A stretch of DNA of 64,000 bases from Loktanella sp. IMCC34160 (lineage in GTDB: Bacteria; Pseudomonadota; Alphaproteobacteria; Rhodobacterales; Rhodobacteraceae). The notes beneath the pieces were generated by a model, which saw nothing but the letters and a program-made list of their open reading frames with translations, made no database searches and was not told the origin of the DNA. Both the position numbers and the translations under genes were made by a program. The stretch lies in the NCBI RefSeq assembly GCF_004145845.1, contig NZ_SELP01000001.1:248001-312000 (forward strand), written 5' to 3'. Shown in pieces: positions 17,028 to 26,262 of the stretch. Positions within the stretch are counted from its first letter, which is position 1. Every line of letters starts with the position of its first letter.

Positions 17028-17997
17028 AGGGTTCTCCGCCCGCGCGCGGCGGGATCGCCTTACCGACAAACCCGGCAAGGATGACGACAGTCAGGATGTA
17101 GGGCAGAGCGTCCAGCAACTGCACCTGCACCCGCACACCAAAGGCCTTTTCAAGGATGTCGGGCCGCAGCGCCAGCGCCTGAAGATAGCCGAACAACAGG
17201 GTCGCCCCCAGTGCATACCATGGCCGCCACTTGGCGAAGATCAGCGCGGCAAGCGCGATATAGCCCCGGCCTGCCGTCATATCCTTGGTAAACCCGGCCT
17301 GAAGCGAGGTGGACAGATACGCCCCGGCGATGCCGCACAAGATCCCGCAGATCAGCACGGCGGAGTAGCGCAGCCGCACCACGGAGATGCCGGCGGTATC
17401 GACGGCAGCAGGGTTTTCGCCCACGGCCCGCAGCCGCAACCCGAACCTGGTGCGGAACAGGATCCACCAGGTCAGCGGCACCGCAAGGAAGGCGATATAG
17501 GTGATCGTCGTGTGCCCCGACAGAAGTTCGGAATAAACCCGCATCGGAAAGTTCGCTTGCGCGATTTCCCGGATCTTGGTCAGCGCACCGGGGAACACCC
17601 AGGGTTCAAACCGGGCCCCACCGGACAATTGCGGCGTCCGCCCACCCTGCGCGAACCAGCTTTGCGCAATCACGACGGTGATCCCGGCCGCGAAGAAGTT
17701 GATCGCCACCCCCGAAATCAGTTGGTTGCCCCGAAAGGTGATCGAGGCCAGCCCGTGCACGACCGACAGCACAAGCGATCCGGCGATGGCGGCCAGAAGC
17801 CCGACCCAGACCGACCCGGAGACGGCAGCAAATGCCCCGGCAAGGAAGGCCGCGGCCAACATCTTGCCCTCCAGCCCGATGTCGAAGATCCCGGCCCGTT
17901 CTGAAAACAGGCCGGCAAGGCAGGCCAGAAGCAGCGGCACGGCAAGGCGGATGGTTCCGTCGAGGACCGCGATGTCAAAGAGCGAAAGAATGTTCAT
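17011..17997 (-). CDS. Nucleoside-type ABC transporter permease 2
   Basis: This is a 328-aa inner-membrane permease of the branched-chain/ribose-type fold with about eight to nine helices. It resembles NupQ/YufQ and partners of BMP-family binding proteins: ERAGIFDIGLEGKMLAAAF near the N-terminus and GENPAAVDTAGISV, the EAA-like cytoplasmic loop, in the middle. It forms a heterodimer with the permease at 18016. The gene lies between that permease and the phosphorylase, overlapping the latter. Confidence 0.92.
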   Translation of the reverse strand: MNILSLFDIAVLDGTIRLAVPLLLACLAGLFSERAGIFDIGLEGKMLAAAFLAGAFAAVSGSVWVGLLAAIAGSLVLSVVHGLASITFRGNQLISGVAINFFAAGITVVIAQSWFAQGGRTPQLSGGARFEPWVFPGALTKIREIAQANFPMRVYSELLSGHTTITYIAFLAVPLTWWILFRTRFGLRLRAVGENPAAVDTAGISVVRLRYSAVLICGILCGIAGAYLSTSLQAGFTKDMTAGRGYIALAALIFAKWRPWYALGATLLFGYLQALALRPDILEKAFGVRVQVQLLDALPYILTVVILAGFVGKAIPPRAGGEPYVKER

Positions 17998-18015
17998 GTC
18001 TGTGTTTCCCTTCGC

Positions 18016-19110
18016 TTATGCCTGACCGCGTCGAAAGGCCATGAAGGCCCGTTCGATCGGCGCGCGCACCATGTCATCCAGCGCCCCGGTGAACAGGATC
18101 ACCAACGCCTGAATGACGATGACCATTTCCCGGGGGATCGAGGTCCAGAGCGACAACTCCGCGCCACCCTGATAGAGAAACCCGAAGAGGATCGCGGCAA
18201 GGAAGACGCCGAAGGGGTGGTTGCGCCCCATCAGCGCCACGGCGATCCCGATAAAGCCCGCGCCCTCGACCGCATTCAGGACCAGCCGTTCGGCCTCTCC
18301 CAGCACGTTGTTGACCGCCATCATCCCGGCCAATCCACCCGAGATGAGCATGGAAACGACGATGATCTTGGTGGGGTTGATGCCCGCGTATTTCGCCGCC
18401 GGTTCCGATTTCCCGAAGGCCCGGATGGCATAGCCAAGCCGGGTTTTCCAGATCAGCGCCCAGACCGCGAAACAGGCCGCGACCGCAACGAGGAAGGCCA
18501 CATTGGCGGGCGAGGTATGCGAGAAGGGGATACCGACCGCACCCAGAACCTCGGACAGGTTCGGAAGATAGGTGGCTTCGGGGAATTTCGCGGTCGCCGG
18601 TTCCATCATCCCTTCGGCCTTGATCGGGCCGATCAAGAGAAAGTTCAAAAGCGCCGCGGCGATGAAGTTGAACATGATCGTGGTGATCACGATATGGCTG
18701 CCCCGTTTGGCCTGAAGATAGGCGGGGATCAGTGCCCAGGCCGCCCCGAAAAGGGCCGCGCCGACGGCCGACCCGATCAGCGCCAATGTCCAATGTGGCC
18801 AGGGGATATAAAGGCAGACAAGCGCCACGCCCAGACCTCCGAGCATCGCTTGCCCTTCCCCGCCGATGTTGAACATCCGCGCGTGAAAGGCGACCGATAC
18901 GGCCAGCCCGGTGAAGATGAAATTGGTGGCGTAATACAGCGTATAGCCCCAGGCATAAGTCGACCCGAGCGCGCCGTTGACCATGAGCTTGAGCGCGGTC
19001 CACGGGTTTTCACCGATGGCAAGGATCACCAATGCCGACAGGATGGCGGCAAGGATCAGCGAGACGAGGGGCACCAGAACGATATCGGCCCATTTCGGCA
19101 TTCTTTCCAT
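18016..19110 (-). CDS. Nucleoside-type ABC transporter permease 1
   Basis: This is a 364-aa inner-membrane permease, NupP/YufP-like. Hydrophobic helices begin at residue 9 (IVLVPLVSLILAAILSALVI). The signature MFNIGGEGQAMLGGLGVAL corresponds to the conserved Gly-Glu loop, and FGKSEPAAKYAGIN is the ATPase-contacting loop. Only three bases separate it from the upstream ATPase stop, so all components are made from one message. Nucleosides are the likely cargo because of the BMP-type partner and downstream PNP. Confidence 0.92.
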   Translation of the reverse strand: MERMPKWADIVLVPLVSLILAAILSALVILAIGENPWTALKLMVNGALGSTYAWGYTLYYATNFIFTGLAVSVAFHARMFNIGGEGQAMLGGLGVALVCLYIPWPHWTLALIGSAVGAALFGAAWALIPAYLQAKRGSHIVITTIMFNFIAAALLNFLLIGPIKAEGMMEPATAKFPEATYLPNLSEVLGAVGIPFSHTSPANVAFLVAVAACFAVWALIWKTRLGYAIRAFGKSEPAAKYAGINPTKIIVVSMLISGGLAGMMAVNNVLGEAERLVLNAVEGAGFIGIAVALMGRNHPFGVFLAAILFGFLYQGGAELSLWTSIPREMVIVIQALVILFTGALDDMVRAPIERAFMAFRRGQA

Positions 19111-19113
19111 CGG

Positions 19114-20718
19114 TCAGACCTCCTTGCCCGCGTCGCCGCCTGCATAGGCAAGCTGTTGTTGGATCTCGTGGACCGAGTGTTCGGAACCGGTATCGGTGAT
19201 CCCGGCCATCAGCAGCCCCAGTTCCTTTTCGTCGGTCTGGTCCGGCAACCGTTCGCCCATGATCTTGCCGTCGAACATCACGGCGATCCGGTCGGACAGG
19301 GACATGATTTCGTCCAGTTCGACGCTGACTAGCAGGATCGCCTTGCCCTGATCGCGCAGGGCGACGATCTGCTTGTGAATGAATTCGATTGCGCCAATGT
19401 CCACGCCGCGGGTGGGCTGGCCGACCAAGAGCAGGTCGGGATTGCGTTCGATTTCACGCGCGACGACGATCTTTTGCTGGTTGCCGCCAGAAAACGACTT
19501 GGCCGCCAGCATCGCGTTGGGCGGGCGCACGTCGAAGGTTTCCATCTTCTTTTCCGTGTCCGCCTTGATCGCCGTGTTGTCCATGAACAGGGCGTTCTTC
19601 TGGTACTTCGGGTCGTTGTGATAGCCGAAGGCCACGTTTTCCCATGCCGCGAAATCCATGATCAGACCTTCGCGTTGCCGGTCTTCGGGGACGTGGGCGA
19701 TGCCGCGCGCGCGTCGGGTCTGCCCATCGGCATAGCGCCCGGTCAGGTCGATCGGTTGTCCGTTTACCCGGATATCACCCGTAGCGATTTCGTAGCCACC
19801 CAGCACTTCCAGCAGCTCGGACTGGCCGTTCCCGGCCACCCCCGCGATGCCGAGGATTTCCCCCGCCCGGATGGTCAGCGACACATCTTTCAACCGGTGC
19901 ACCCCGGCGCTGTCGGTGACGTTGAGGTTCTGAACCTCAAGGATCGGCGCGCCCGGTTGCGCAGGGGTCTTATCCACCTGCAACAGAACCTTCCGCCCGA
20001 CCATCAGCTCGGCCAGTTCCGGCGGGCTGGTCTCGGATGTCTTGACGGTGGCTGTCATCTCGCCCCGCCGCATGACCGACACGGTGTCGGTGATATCCAT
20101 GATCTCGCGCAGCTTGTGGGTGATCAGGATGATCGTCTTGCCCTCTTCCCGCAGGCGGCCAAGGATGCGGAACAGCTGGTCCGCCTCGGCCGGGGTCAGA
20201 ACGCCGGTCGGTTCGTCAAGGATCAGGATCTCGGCCTGCCGGTAAAGCGCCTTGAGGATCTCGACCCGCTGTTGCATGCCGACGCCGATTTCCTCGATCT
20301 TGGCGTCCGGGTCCACGTTCAGACCGTATTCTGCGGCCAGCGCCTTCAGTTCGGTCCGGGCCTTGGCCAGCGACGGGCGGAGAAGCGCGCCGTCTTCGGC
20401 CCCGAGGACCACGTTTTCAAGGACGCTGAAATTCTCGACCAGTTTGAAATGCTGGAACACCATGCCGATGCCGGCGGAAATCGCGGCCTGGCTGTCTGGG
20501 ATGACCGTCTTCTTTCCGTTGATGAAAATCTCGCCCGAGTCGGCCTTGTAGAAGCCGTAGAGGATCGACATCAGTGTCGATTTCCCGGCCCCGTTTTCAC
20601 CGATGATCCCGTGGATCGTGCCGGGCATGACCCGGATCGAGATATCCTTGTTCGCCTGCACCGGACCGAAGGCTTTGGATATGCCTTTCAGTTCGATGGC
20701 GGGTGCGGTCTCGCTCAT
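19114..20718 (-). CDS. Nucleoside-type ABC transporter ATPase (two ABC domains)
   Basis: This 534-aa cytosolic protein carries two fused ABC domains, as usual for the ribose/BMP-type importers. The first has Walker A GENGAGKST and Walker B LILDEPTGVLTP; the second has a degenerate P-loop (GVAGNGQSELLEVLGG), signature FSGGNQQK and Walker B LLVGQPTRGVD, where the usual Glu is replaced. This asymmetry is normal in the family. ATG 20718 gives the standard N-terminus; longer frames run into the intergenic hairpin. It energises the two downstream permeases. Confidence 0.94.
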   Translation of the reverse strand: MSETAPAIELKGISKAFGPVQANKDISIRVMPGTIHGIIGENGAGKSTLMSILYGFYKADSGEIFINGKKTVIPDSQAAISAGIGMVFQHFKLVENFSVLENVVLGAEDGALLRPSLAKARTELKALAAEYGLNVDPDAKIEEIGVGMQQRVEILKALYRQAEILILDEPTGVLTPAEADQLFRILGRLREEGKTIILITHKLREIMDITDTVSVMRRGEMTATVKTSETSPPELAELMVGRKVLLQVDKTPAQPGAPILEVQNLNVTDSAGVHRLKDVSLTIRAGEILGIAGVAGNGQSELLEVLGGYEIATGDIRVNGQPIDLTGRYADGQTRRARGIAHVPEDRQREGLIMDFAAWENVAFGYHNDPKYQKNALFMDNTAIKADTEKKMETFDVRPPNAMLAAKSFSGGNQQKIVVAREIERNPDLLLVGQPTRGVDIGAIEFIHKQIVALRDQGKAILLVSVELDEIMSLSDRIAVMFDGKIMGERLPDQTDEKELGLLMAGITDTGSEHSVHEIQQQLAYAGGDAGKEV

Positions 20719-20765
20719 CACTGGTATCTCCCCTGACGGCCCTCTGCCGGGGCCTTGGTGCATAA

Positions 20766-20793
20766 GGGCCGCGCCGATCTCTCAGCGCGGCCC
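20766..20793. terminator. Stem-loop between binding protein and ATPase genes
   Basis: GGGCCGCGC (20766-20774) and GCGCGGCCC (20785-20793) form a perfect 9-bp GC stem in the 101-bp gap after the substrate-binding protein gene. The minus strand has no T-run after it, so it likely acts as an mRNA 3' stabiliser or partial attenuator that favours binding-protein expression. Confidence 0.55.
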
Positions 20794-20819
20794 CTTTTTC
20801 ACTGAACCTGATGGGCCGA

Positions 20820-21815
20820 TCAGAAATCGATGGCCGGGCAGGTTTCGTCCGACATGTAGTCGTGGACAGACAGCTCGCCCGAGGTGATCTGGGCGGCAGC
20901 GGCATCCACGGCGGCCAGCATGTCGGCGGAAACCAGGCTGGCGTTGTTGTCGTCCAGCGCATAGCCGACGCCACCGTTTCCGACGCCCATCACGTTGAAG
21001 CCGGCCTCAAGCTCCATACCCGCGGTGAAGCTGTCATAAACGGCGTTGTCCACGCGCTTCATCATCGAGGTCAGCACCTGACCCGGGTGCAGGTAGTTCT
21101 GGTTGCTGTCGACGCCGATGGACAGGATGTCCTGGTCGGCGGCGGTTTGCAGAACGCCCACGCCGGTGCCGCCAGCAGCGGCATAGACCACATCGGCGCC
21201 CTGGCTGATCTGGGCCAGCGTCAGTTCGGACCCTTTCACCGGGTCATTCCATGCGGCGGGGGTGGTGCCGGTCATGTTGGCGATCACGGTCGCGTCGGGG
21301 TTCACGGCCAGAACACCCTGCGCATAGCCGCAGCCAAAGCGACGGATCAACGGGATATCCATGCCGCCGATAAAGCCGACGGTGCCGGTTTCCGAGGCCA
21401 TCGCGGCCATCATGCCCACAAGGTAGGACCCTTCATGTTCGTTGAACACGATCGACCGCACGTTCGGCTGATCGACGACCATGTCGATGATGGCGAACTT
21501 GGTGTCCGGGTAGTCCTGCGCAACAGCTTCCAGCGGGGTCGCCCAGGAGAAACCGGCCATCACGATCGGGTTGTTGCCGGCTTCGGCAAAGCGGCGGATC
21601 GCCTGTTCGCGCTGCGCGTCCGAGCTGATCTCGAACTCGGCATAGCTGCCGCCGGTTTCATCGGCCCAACGCTGCGCGCCGTTGAAGGCAGCTTCGTTGA
21701 AGGATTTGTCGAACTTGCCACCAAGGTCGAAAATGATCGCCGGGTCGGCCAGCGCCGCGCCCGTCGTCAGGGCAAGGGCAGCGGTCGCGCCGAGGAATTT
21801 CTGCATGAGGCTCAT
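20820..21815 (-). CDS. BMP-family nucleoside-binding protein
   Basis: This is a 331-aa periplasmic binding protein with a signal peptide (FLGATAALALTTGAALA) and no lipobox Cys. The mature part matches the BMP/Med/PnrA family, which binds purine nucleosides: IIFDLGGKFDKSFNEAAF, then GFIGGMDIPLIRRFGCGYAQG and VVYAAAGGTGVGVLQTA. ATG 21815 has GGGAGA about 5 bases upstream. It is first in an operon with the double ATPase, two permeases and a phosphorylase. Confidence 0.93.
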   Translation of the reverse strand: MSLMQKFLGATAALALTTGAALADPAIIFDLGGKFDKSFNEAAFNGAQRWADETGGSYAEFEISSDAQREQAIRRFAEAGNNPIVMAGFSWATPLEAVAQDYPDTKFAIIDMVVDQPNVRSIVFNEHEGSYLVGMMAAMASETGTVGFIGGMDIPLIRRFGCGYAQGVLAVNPDATVIANMTGTTPAAWNDPVKGSELTLAQISQGADVVYAAAGGTGVGVLQTAADQDILSIGVDSNQNYLHPGQVLTSMMKRVDNAVYDSFTAGMELEAGFNVMGVGNGGVGYALDDNNASLVSADMLAAVDAAAAQITSGELSVHDYMSDETCPAIDF

Positions 21816-21925
21816 ATGGATCTCCCAGTTTTGTTTTTCTTGGCAAAGCCAGCCGGAACCGTTCCGGCCCTGTCGCCAAGTAACAGACATCTTGCGTGCC
21901 AGAGTCAATTTAGCGCGGGAAGATT

Positions 21926-21980
21926 CTGTTGGGTCAACAGGATTTCCGTTGCGGCAGCCATTATTTTGACCATTTAGTCA
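21926..21980. promoter_or_regulatory. Dyads in the nucleoside-operon promoter region
   Basis: The 274-bp gap upstream of the binding protein gene holds two perfect dyads: CTGTTG-GGT-CAACAG (21926-21940) and TGAC-CATTTA-GTCA (21967-21980). Either could be a repressor site for the importer operon. The rest of the gap up to rimI shows nothing I can name. Confidence 0.35.
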
Positions 21981-22089
21981 GAAAAAAGGAAGAATTCCCG
22001 ATTTGGCGTTCCGCTCGGCGGTCACATCCGTGAAGGAAACCGGGCAACCACCACAGCCCGCATCGATTCGTTTGGGTGGCGAGGGGTCG

Positions 22090-22503
22090 CTAAAGCGTCT
22101 TGCGAAGAATCAACGCGGCCACCGGCGCGGCGCCGCTGCGGGCGTAGTACCCCGCCCGCTTGCCAACGGCGTCGAAACCGGCCTGCGCATAAAGCGCCCG
22201 TGCCGGACCGTTGTCTTCCGCCACTTCAAGGAAAAGATATCTGGCGCCCCGGTCTTTGGCAGCAGTTTCGAAGTCGGACAGCGTTTCCCGGGCAAGTCCG
22301 GCACGCCGATGATCGGGGTGGGTTGCCAGGGTCAGAACCTCGGCCTCGTCCAGAATGATCCGTCCCAGCACGAAGGACCGTGCCGTTCCCGACAGAATGA
22401 TGGCGGGGTCAGCAAGAAGCGCGTCGATCTCGGCCTCGGTCCAGCCGCGTTCGGGGGCGAAGGCCAGCGCGTGGGTCGCGGCCAGATCGGCGGCCAGGCT
22501 CAT
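22090..22503 (-). CDS. rimI: RimI-like GNAT acetyltransferase
   Basis: This is a 137-aa GNAT N-acetyltransferase. Acetyl-CoA-binding motif A is HPDHRRAGLARETL, followed by YLFLEVAEDNGPARALYAQAGF, the motif B pattern seen in RimI. RimI acetylates the N-terminal Ala of ribosomal protein S18 in E. coli; in alphaproteobacteria the gene next to tsaB is normally assigned the same role. Its start lies within the tsaB stop (ATGA overlap), supporting the tsaB-rimI pairing. Confidence 0.87.
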   Translation of the reverse strand: MSLAADLAATHALAFAPERGWTEAEIDALLADPAIILSGTARSFVLGRIILDEAEVLTLATHPDHRRAGLARETLSDFETAAKDRGARYLFLEVAEDNGPARALYAQAGFDAVGKRAGYYARSGAAPVAALILRKTL

Positions 22504-23081
22504 GGCAGCAGGATCGGGCCCGTATCGCGGGCCGGTGCCGCGTTGGCGGGCCGGATATAGAGCGGGGCAGGGCGGGGCAGCGCAGGATCGTGTCGCCGGG
22601 TTGCGGCGATCTGGGCGACGGCCTCAATCCGCGCCTCTGACGTCAGCGCGTCAGGCGTCAACACATCCGCAGGAAGGGCCGTTTCCGCGACCAGAAGCGC
22701 CGGGCCATCGCCCTGCATCAGATAGGCTTGGCCGCGTGGGGCCGGAATGGCGAGCGCCCGGCAGGTATCAGCGAGCCCAAGCACATCGAAGCCCGAAATA
22801 CCGACTGCGGGGATGCCAAGCCCCAGCGCGAGACCCCGGGCGGCGCTGACCGAGATACGGATGCCGGTGAAATTGCCCGGCCCGATGCCGACGCCGACCG
22901 CGTCCAGATCGCGCCAGCCGATCCCGGCGGCGGCCAGAACCTCTTCCAGCATCGGCATCAGGTGCTCGGCCTGCCCGCGCGCCATATCGTCGATCCGGGT
23001 GGACATCTGACCCCGGTGCAGCAGCGCAGCGGCGCAATAGGGCCCCGAGGTGTCGAAGGCCAGGATCGTCGGGTCGCTCAT
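22500..23081 (-). CDS. tsaB: tRNA t6A37 synthesis protein TsaB
   Basis: TsaB is a non-catalytic ASKHA-fold partner of TsaD and TsaE in making threonylcarbamoyladenosine at tRNA position 37. The 193-aa protein has the N-terminal LAFDTSGPYCAAALL, the HLMPMLEEVL helix and the signature GVGIGPGNFTGIRISVSAARG. It is slightly shorter than E. coli TsaB (231). It overlaps the DUF6958-like gene upstream and rimI downstream by 4 bp each. Confidence 0.93.
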   Translation of the reverse strand: MSDPTILAFDTSGPYCAAALLHRGQMSTRIDDMARGQAEHLMPMLEEVLAAAGIGWRDLDAVGVGIGPGNFTGIRISVSAARGLALGLGIPAVGISGFDVLGLADTCRALAIPAPRGQAYLMQGDGPALLVAETALPADVLTPDALTSEARIEAVAQIAATRRHDPALPRPAPLYIRPANAAPARDTGPILLP

Positions 23082-23368
23082 GCCAGAGAGAAGGTCAGCG
23101 GTTTGGTTGCGTGGCGTTGCACCACGCCTTTCGCTTCAAGATCAAGCTGCACGCATTTCAGCCACCAGCCTGATGTCGCGCCACCGGGAAACAGATCGTC
23201 GGGAAGATGGGCCTTTGCGGCCTTCTTGATCGCGGATGCGGTCATCGGGTCCGCCCCGGTCATGACAGTCAGCATCGCGGATTTCATCGCGCCATACTTC
23301 GCGGCGTCGACCCGGGTCACCTGACCCGGGGTATTGACGTTCTCAACCTCGATCTTGTCGCCGGACAT
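23078..23368 (-). CDS. Small conserved protein (DUF6958-like)
   Basis: This is a 96-aa soluble protein without membrane or signal segments. It has a conserved-looking core (VDAAKYGAMKSAML, LPDDLFPGGATSGWWLKCVQ, LDLEAKGVV) resembling small proteins I recall as DUF6958. The pattern of helices ending in a wing-like strand could suit a winged-helix fold, but that is a guess. It sits 4 bases after the Nfu-type gene and overlaps tsaB, in a tight operon. Confidence 0.65.
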   Translation of the reverse strand: MSGDKIEVENVNTPGQVTRVDAAKYGAMKSAMLTVMTGADPMTASAIKKAAKAHLPDDLFPGGATSGWWLKCVQLDLEAKGVVQRHATKPLTFSLA

Positions 23369-23372
23369 GGGA

Positions 23373-23939
23373 TCAGGCCGCGACGGGCCGGACCTCGGTC
23401 ACTTCGGGGATGTAGTGGCGCAGCAGGTTTTCGATGCCCATCTTGAGCGTGAGTGTCGACGACGGGCAGCCTGCGCAGGCGCCCTGCATGTGCAGGTAGA
23501 CGATGCCACGGTCAAATCCGTGGAACGTGATGTCGCCCCCGTCCTGCGCGACGGCAGGGCGGACGCGGGTATCCAGCAATTCCTTGATCTGGGCGACAAT
23601 CTCGCCGTCTTCGCCGTCGTGATCCGCGTGGCCACCGGCAGAGGTGCCGTCCTCGCCGCTGATCACCGGCGCGCCGGACTGGAAATGTTCCATGATCGCG
23701 CCAAGGATCGCCGGTTTCAGATGGTCCCATTCGGTGCCGTCGGCCTTGGTCACGGTCACGAAATCCGACCCGAAGAATACGCCGGTCACGCCAGAGACGG
23801 CAAAGATCCGCTGGGCCAGTGGCGATGTCGCCGCGGCCTCGGCCGAGGGGAAATCGGCGGTGCCGGTCTGCAGCACGGTCTGTCCCGGCAGGAACTTGAG
23901 CGTGGCGGGGTTCGGGGTGCTTTCGGTCTGGATGAACAT
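23373..23939 (-). CDS. Nfu-type iron-sulfur scaffold protein
   Basis: This 188-aa protein has an N-terminal Nfu domain (MFIQTESTPNPATLKFLPGQ, residues 1-90), an acidic His/Asp linker and a C-terminal NifU domain (about 110-180). The Fe-S binding motif is GACAGCPSSTLTLK. Nfu proteins receive 4Fe-4S clusters and deliver them to enzymes such as lipoate synthase or aconitase. The architecture matches mitochondrial Nfu1 and alphaproteobacterial homologues. It leads the operon with the DUF6958-like gene, tsaB and rimI. Confidence 0.93.
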   Translation of the reverse strand: MFIQTESTPNPATLKFLPGQTVLQTGTADFPSAEAAATSPLAQRIFAVSGVTGVFFGSDFVTVTKADGTEWDHLKPAILGAIMEHFQSGAPVISGEDGTSAGGHADHDGEDGEIVAQIKELLDTRVRPAVAQDGGDITFHGFDRGIVYLHMQGACAGCPSSTLTLKMGIENLLRHYIPEVTEVRPVAA

Positions 23940-24035
23940 AGCGGGCCAACCTTTTCTGTCAGATATCCGATATGCGCCTGCACCCGGCGCAAGTCAAGGT
24001 TTGGAACGGTTCTAAACTGGGGGCGCGGGCCGGGA

Positions 24036-24656
24036 TCAGCCGATATTGTCGGCGGCAAGCATGGCGAAGGCCGGGATGTTGAACCCCGCATGGATCAGCG
24101 CCCCGAACCCGGCGGTGCCGGTGCGCAACCGACACGCCATGAGGATCAGCCCAAGGATGAAGGCCCCGCCGATCAGCCCCAGTGCGCCCCCGGTCAGCGA
24201 TATGCCCCGCGCAGCCAGAAGCGCGACATGCCAGCCGGTGAACAACAAGAGGGCCGCGCCGATCTGGTTGGGCCGGTCCGTCCGGTCAATCAGCGCCCCG
24301 CGCCAGAACGCCTCTTCCAAGGTGCCATTCACGATGCCGCCGATGACCACCGCCCCGATAACAAGCGCAGGCAAGGCCGCGAAGGCCCCCGTCAAAAGCG
24401 CCGCCGCCCAAAGCGCGATGACGGGCAGGGCGGCCACCAGCAAGAGGCCCGGCCCGGGGCGGCCCGGCACGAGGATCTGCCGAAATCCGGCCGGCCCGAG
24501 TTTCCAAAGCGTCAGCGGCAGCAGGATCAGGACCCAATAGATCGCCAGCCCAATTCCATAGCCCACAATCGGGCGCAGCCACCCCGTCAGCCACCACAGC
24601 AGCCCGGCAAGAATCGCGACAAGAATCGAGATCTCGCGGGCAAGGCGGCGGTCCAT
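24036..24656 (-). CDS. CPBP family intramembrane metalloprotease-like protein
   Basis: This is a 206-aa membrane protein with about six helices. The CPBP (CAAX protease/Abi) motifs are NGTLEEAFWRGAL (paired Glu plus Arg), LLFTGWHVALL (His) and HAGFN, in that order in the last half. These are the expected metal-binding and catalytic positions, so it may be an active intramembrane protease; substrate unknown. Its start overlaps the universal stress protein stop by one base (TGATG), suggesting joint expression. Confidence 0.85.
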   Translation of the reverse strand: MDRRLAREISILVAILAGLLWWLTGWLRPIVGYGIGLAIYWVLILLPLTLWKLGPAGFRQILVPGRPGPGLLLVAALPVIALWAAALLTGAFAALPALVIGAVVIGGIVNGTLEEAFWRGALIDRTDRPNQIGAALLLFTGWHVALLAARGISLTGGALGLIGGAFILGLILMACRLRTGTAGFGALIHAGFNIPAFAMLAADNIG

Positions 24657-25111
24657 CAGGTGATCGCTTCGAGTTTTTCTTTGGACAGTTCGCCCGGAAC
24701 GATGGTGACCGGGACAGGCAGGCTCCCCGATTCCCGGCTTAGTTGGGACACCAGCGGGCCGGGCCCCTTCTTGTCGGTTCCGGCCCCAAGGACCAGAACG
24801 CCGATCTCATCGTCCTCGCGGATCTGCGACAGGATTTCCGGCACCGCCTCGCCCTCGCGGATCACAAGTTCAGGGTCGACGCCCTGTTTGTCCCGCATCC
24901 ATTTGGCGAAGACCTCGAAATGGGCATGGATCCGTTCGCGGGCCTCTTCGCGCATGATTTCGCCCACGCCGATCCAGTGATTGAATTCATCGGGGGGAAT
25001 GACCGACAGGATTTGCACACCGCCGCCGGTTCGGGCAGCGCGCATGGCGGCAAAGCGCATGGCGTTCAGGCATTCCCGGCTGTCATCCAGCACGACGAGG
25101 AACTTGCGCAT
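24656..25111 (-). CDS. Universal stress protein
   Basis: This is a 151-aa single-domain UspA-type protein. It starts MRKFLVVLDDSRECLNAMRF, a typical first strand with the nucleotide-contacting aspartates. VLVLGAGTDKKGPGP resembles the ATP-binding G-x2-G-x9-G-S/T loop but lacks the full spacing. ATG 25111 is chosen because it gives this canonical start. USPs accumulate in growth arrest; the specific signal here is unknown. It is coupled to the downstream CPBP protein gene. Confidence 0.9.
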   Translation of the reverse strand: MRKFLVVLDDSRECLNAMRFAAMRAARTGGGVQILSVIPPDEFNHWIGVGEIMREEARERIHAHFEVFAKWMRDKQGVDPELVIREGEAVPEILSQIREDDEIGVLVLGAGTDKKGPGPLVSQLSRESGSLPVPVTIVPGELSKEKLEAIT

Positions 25112-25199
25112 TGGTATCTCCGTTTCGGTTCTGGTGGATATTGGCGCATGGGCGGCGGGCTGGCAACAAGTGGCCGCGACAGGATGGGCAAGATCCGCG

Positions 25200-26249
25200 T
25201 CACCCGGTGCCGCGCCGGGCACCGCGGGCCAGCAGGGCCGGCACCAGCGCCGACAGGATCAAAAGCCGTAGAACATGCGCGGCGGCGACGAATCCGGGGT
25301 TCGCGCCGATGGCTACCCCGATCACGGCCATGGTTTCCAGACCACCCGGCGCAAAGGCCACGAGGACACGCAGAAGCGGCATGTCCACCAGACCGGCGGC
25401 AAGGGCCGCGGCGACAAAACCCGTTGCCGCGATGACAAGCGTGGCGACCAACCCGACCACGCCGTAGCGCCGCAGTTCGCCCAGCCGGATACCGGCAAAG
25501 CGGCTGCCGATCAGGGTGCCGATCAACGCCAGCGCCGGAAAGCTGATCCAGTGGGATAGGCCGCCCGGGGCCAGCACGGACAGCCGGGCCGCCGCGCCCA
25601 CGACCATTCCTGCCATCAGTACCGGGGCGGGCACGCCGGTGCGCCGGACAAGCGGGTAAAGAAGCGTGGCCGCCCCCACGCTGGCCGCCGTTTGAACCAG
25701 TGTCATTTCCTGAAACGCTTGCCCGGGCAGGGACAATCCCGGCCCCGTGTCGATCCCGGCAAGGCCTGCCGCAATGGGAACCAGCAGCGTCAGTGCCAGC
25801 AGTCGCACCGCCTGCACCACGACGATGATCCGGCTGTCCGCCCCTAGATCCTCGCCCAGCCCGATGACAAAACTCAGGTGACCGGGGGTGGCGGCCAGCA
25901 GGGCGGTCGTTCGGTCGGTTCCCAACCCACGCCGGATGACGGCCTGTGCGCCCAGCATCATCACCACCAGCGACACCCCGAGGACGGCAAAGGCAAGGGG
26001 CCATGTGGCGATGGCCGACAGGCTGTCGCGGGACACGCCCGCCCCGATGGTGATCCCGGTCAGCAGAAAGACGATATTGCGCAGCCAGACGGGGAAGGGT
26101 TGTCCCAGCCCCGCAAGCGCCAGCAAAGTGGCCAGAAGCGCCGGACCAGTCAGAAGCGGCACCGGCACGCCGAGCGCGACCGCCGCAAGCGACCCGACAA
26201 GGGCGGTCGCCCCAAGGGTTCCAAGCTGCCGGGCAAGCGCCAAGGGCAT
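25200..26249 (-). CDS. AbrB-family membrane transporter
   Basis: This is a 349-aa integral membrane protein with about ten hydrophobic helices in two related halves, the AbrB duplication pattern (PF05145, unrelated to the Bacillus regulator AbrB). VPLLTGPALLATLLALAG and LLAATPGHLSFVIGLGEDLG are typical first-half segments, and APGGLETMAVIGVAIGANPG the second. Members have been annotated as putative ammonia monooxygenase or transporter; the substrate is unknown. It lies 13 bases after the aminotransferase gene, on the same strand. Confidence 0.87.
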   Translation of the reverse strand: MPLALARQLGTLGATALVGSLAAVALGVPVPLLTGPALLATLLALAGLGQPFPVWLRNIVFLLTGITIGAGVSRDSLSAIATWPLAFAVLGVSLVVMMLGAQAVIRRGLGTDRTTALLAATPGHLSFVIGLGEDLGADSRIIVVVQAVRLLALTLLVPIAAGLAGIDTGPGLSLPGQAFQEMTLVQTAASVGAATLLYPLVRRTGVPAPVLMAGMVVGAAARLSVLAPGGLSHWISFPALALIGTLIGSRFAGIRLGELRRYGVVGLVATLVIAATGFVAAALAAGLVDMPLLRVLVAFAPGGLETMAVIGVAIGANPGFVAAAHVLRLLILSALVPALLARGARRGTG

Positions 26250-26262
26250 GGTTCGTGCCTTT

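Noticed and set aside
23334-24980. 548-codon open frame on the plus strand
   Set aside because: Antisense to the Nfu, CPBP and stress protein genes; composition is low-complexity.
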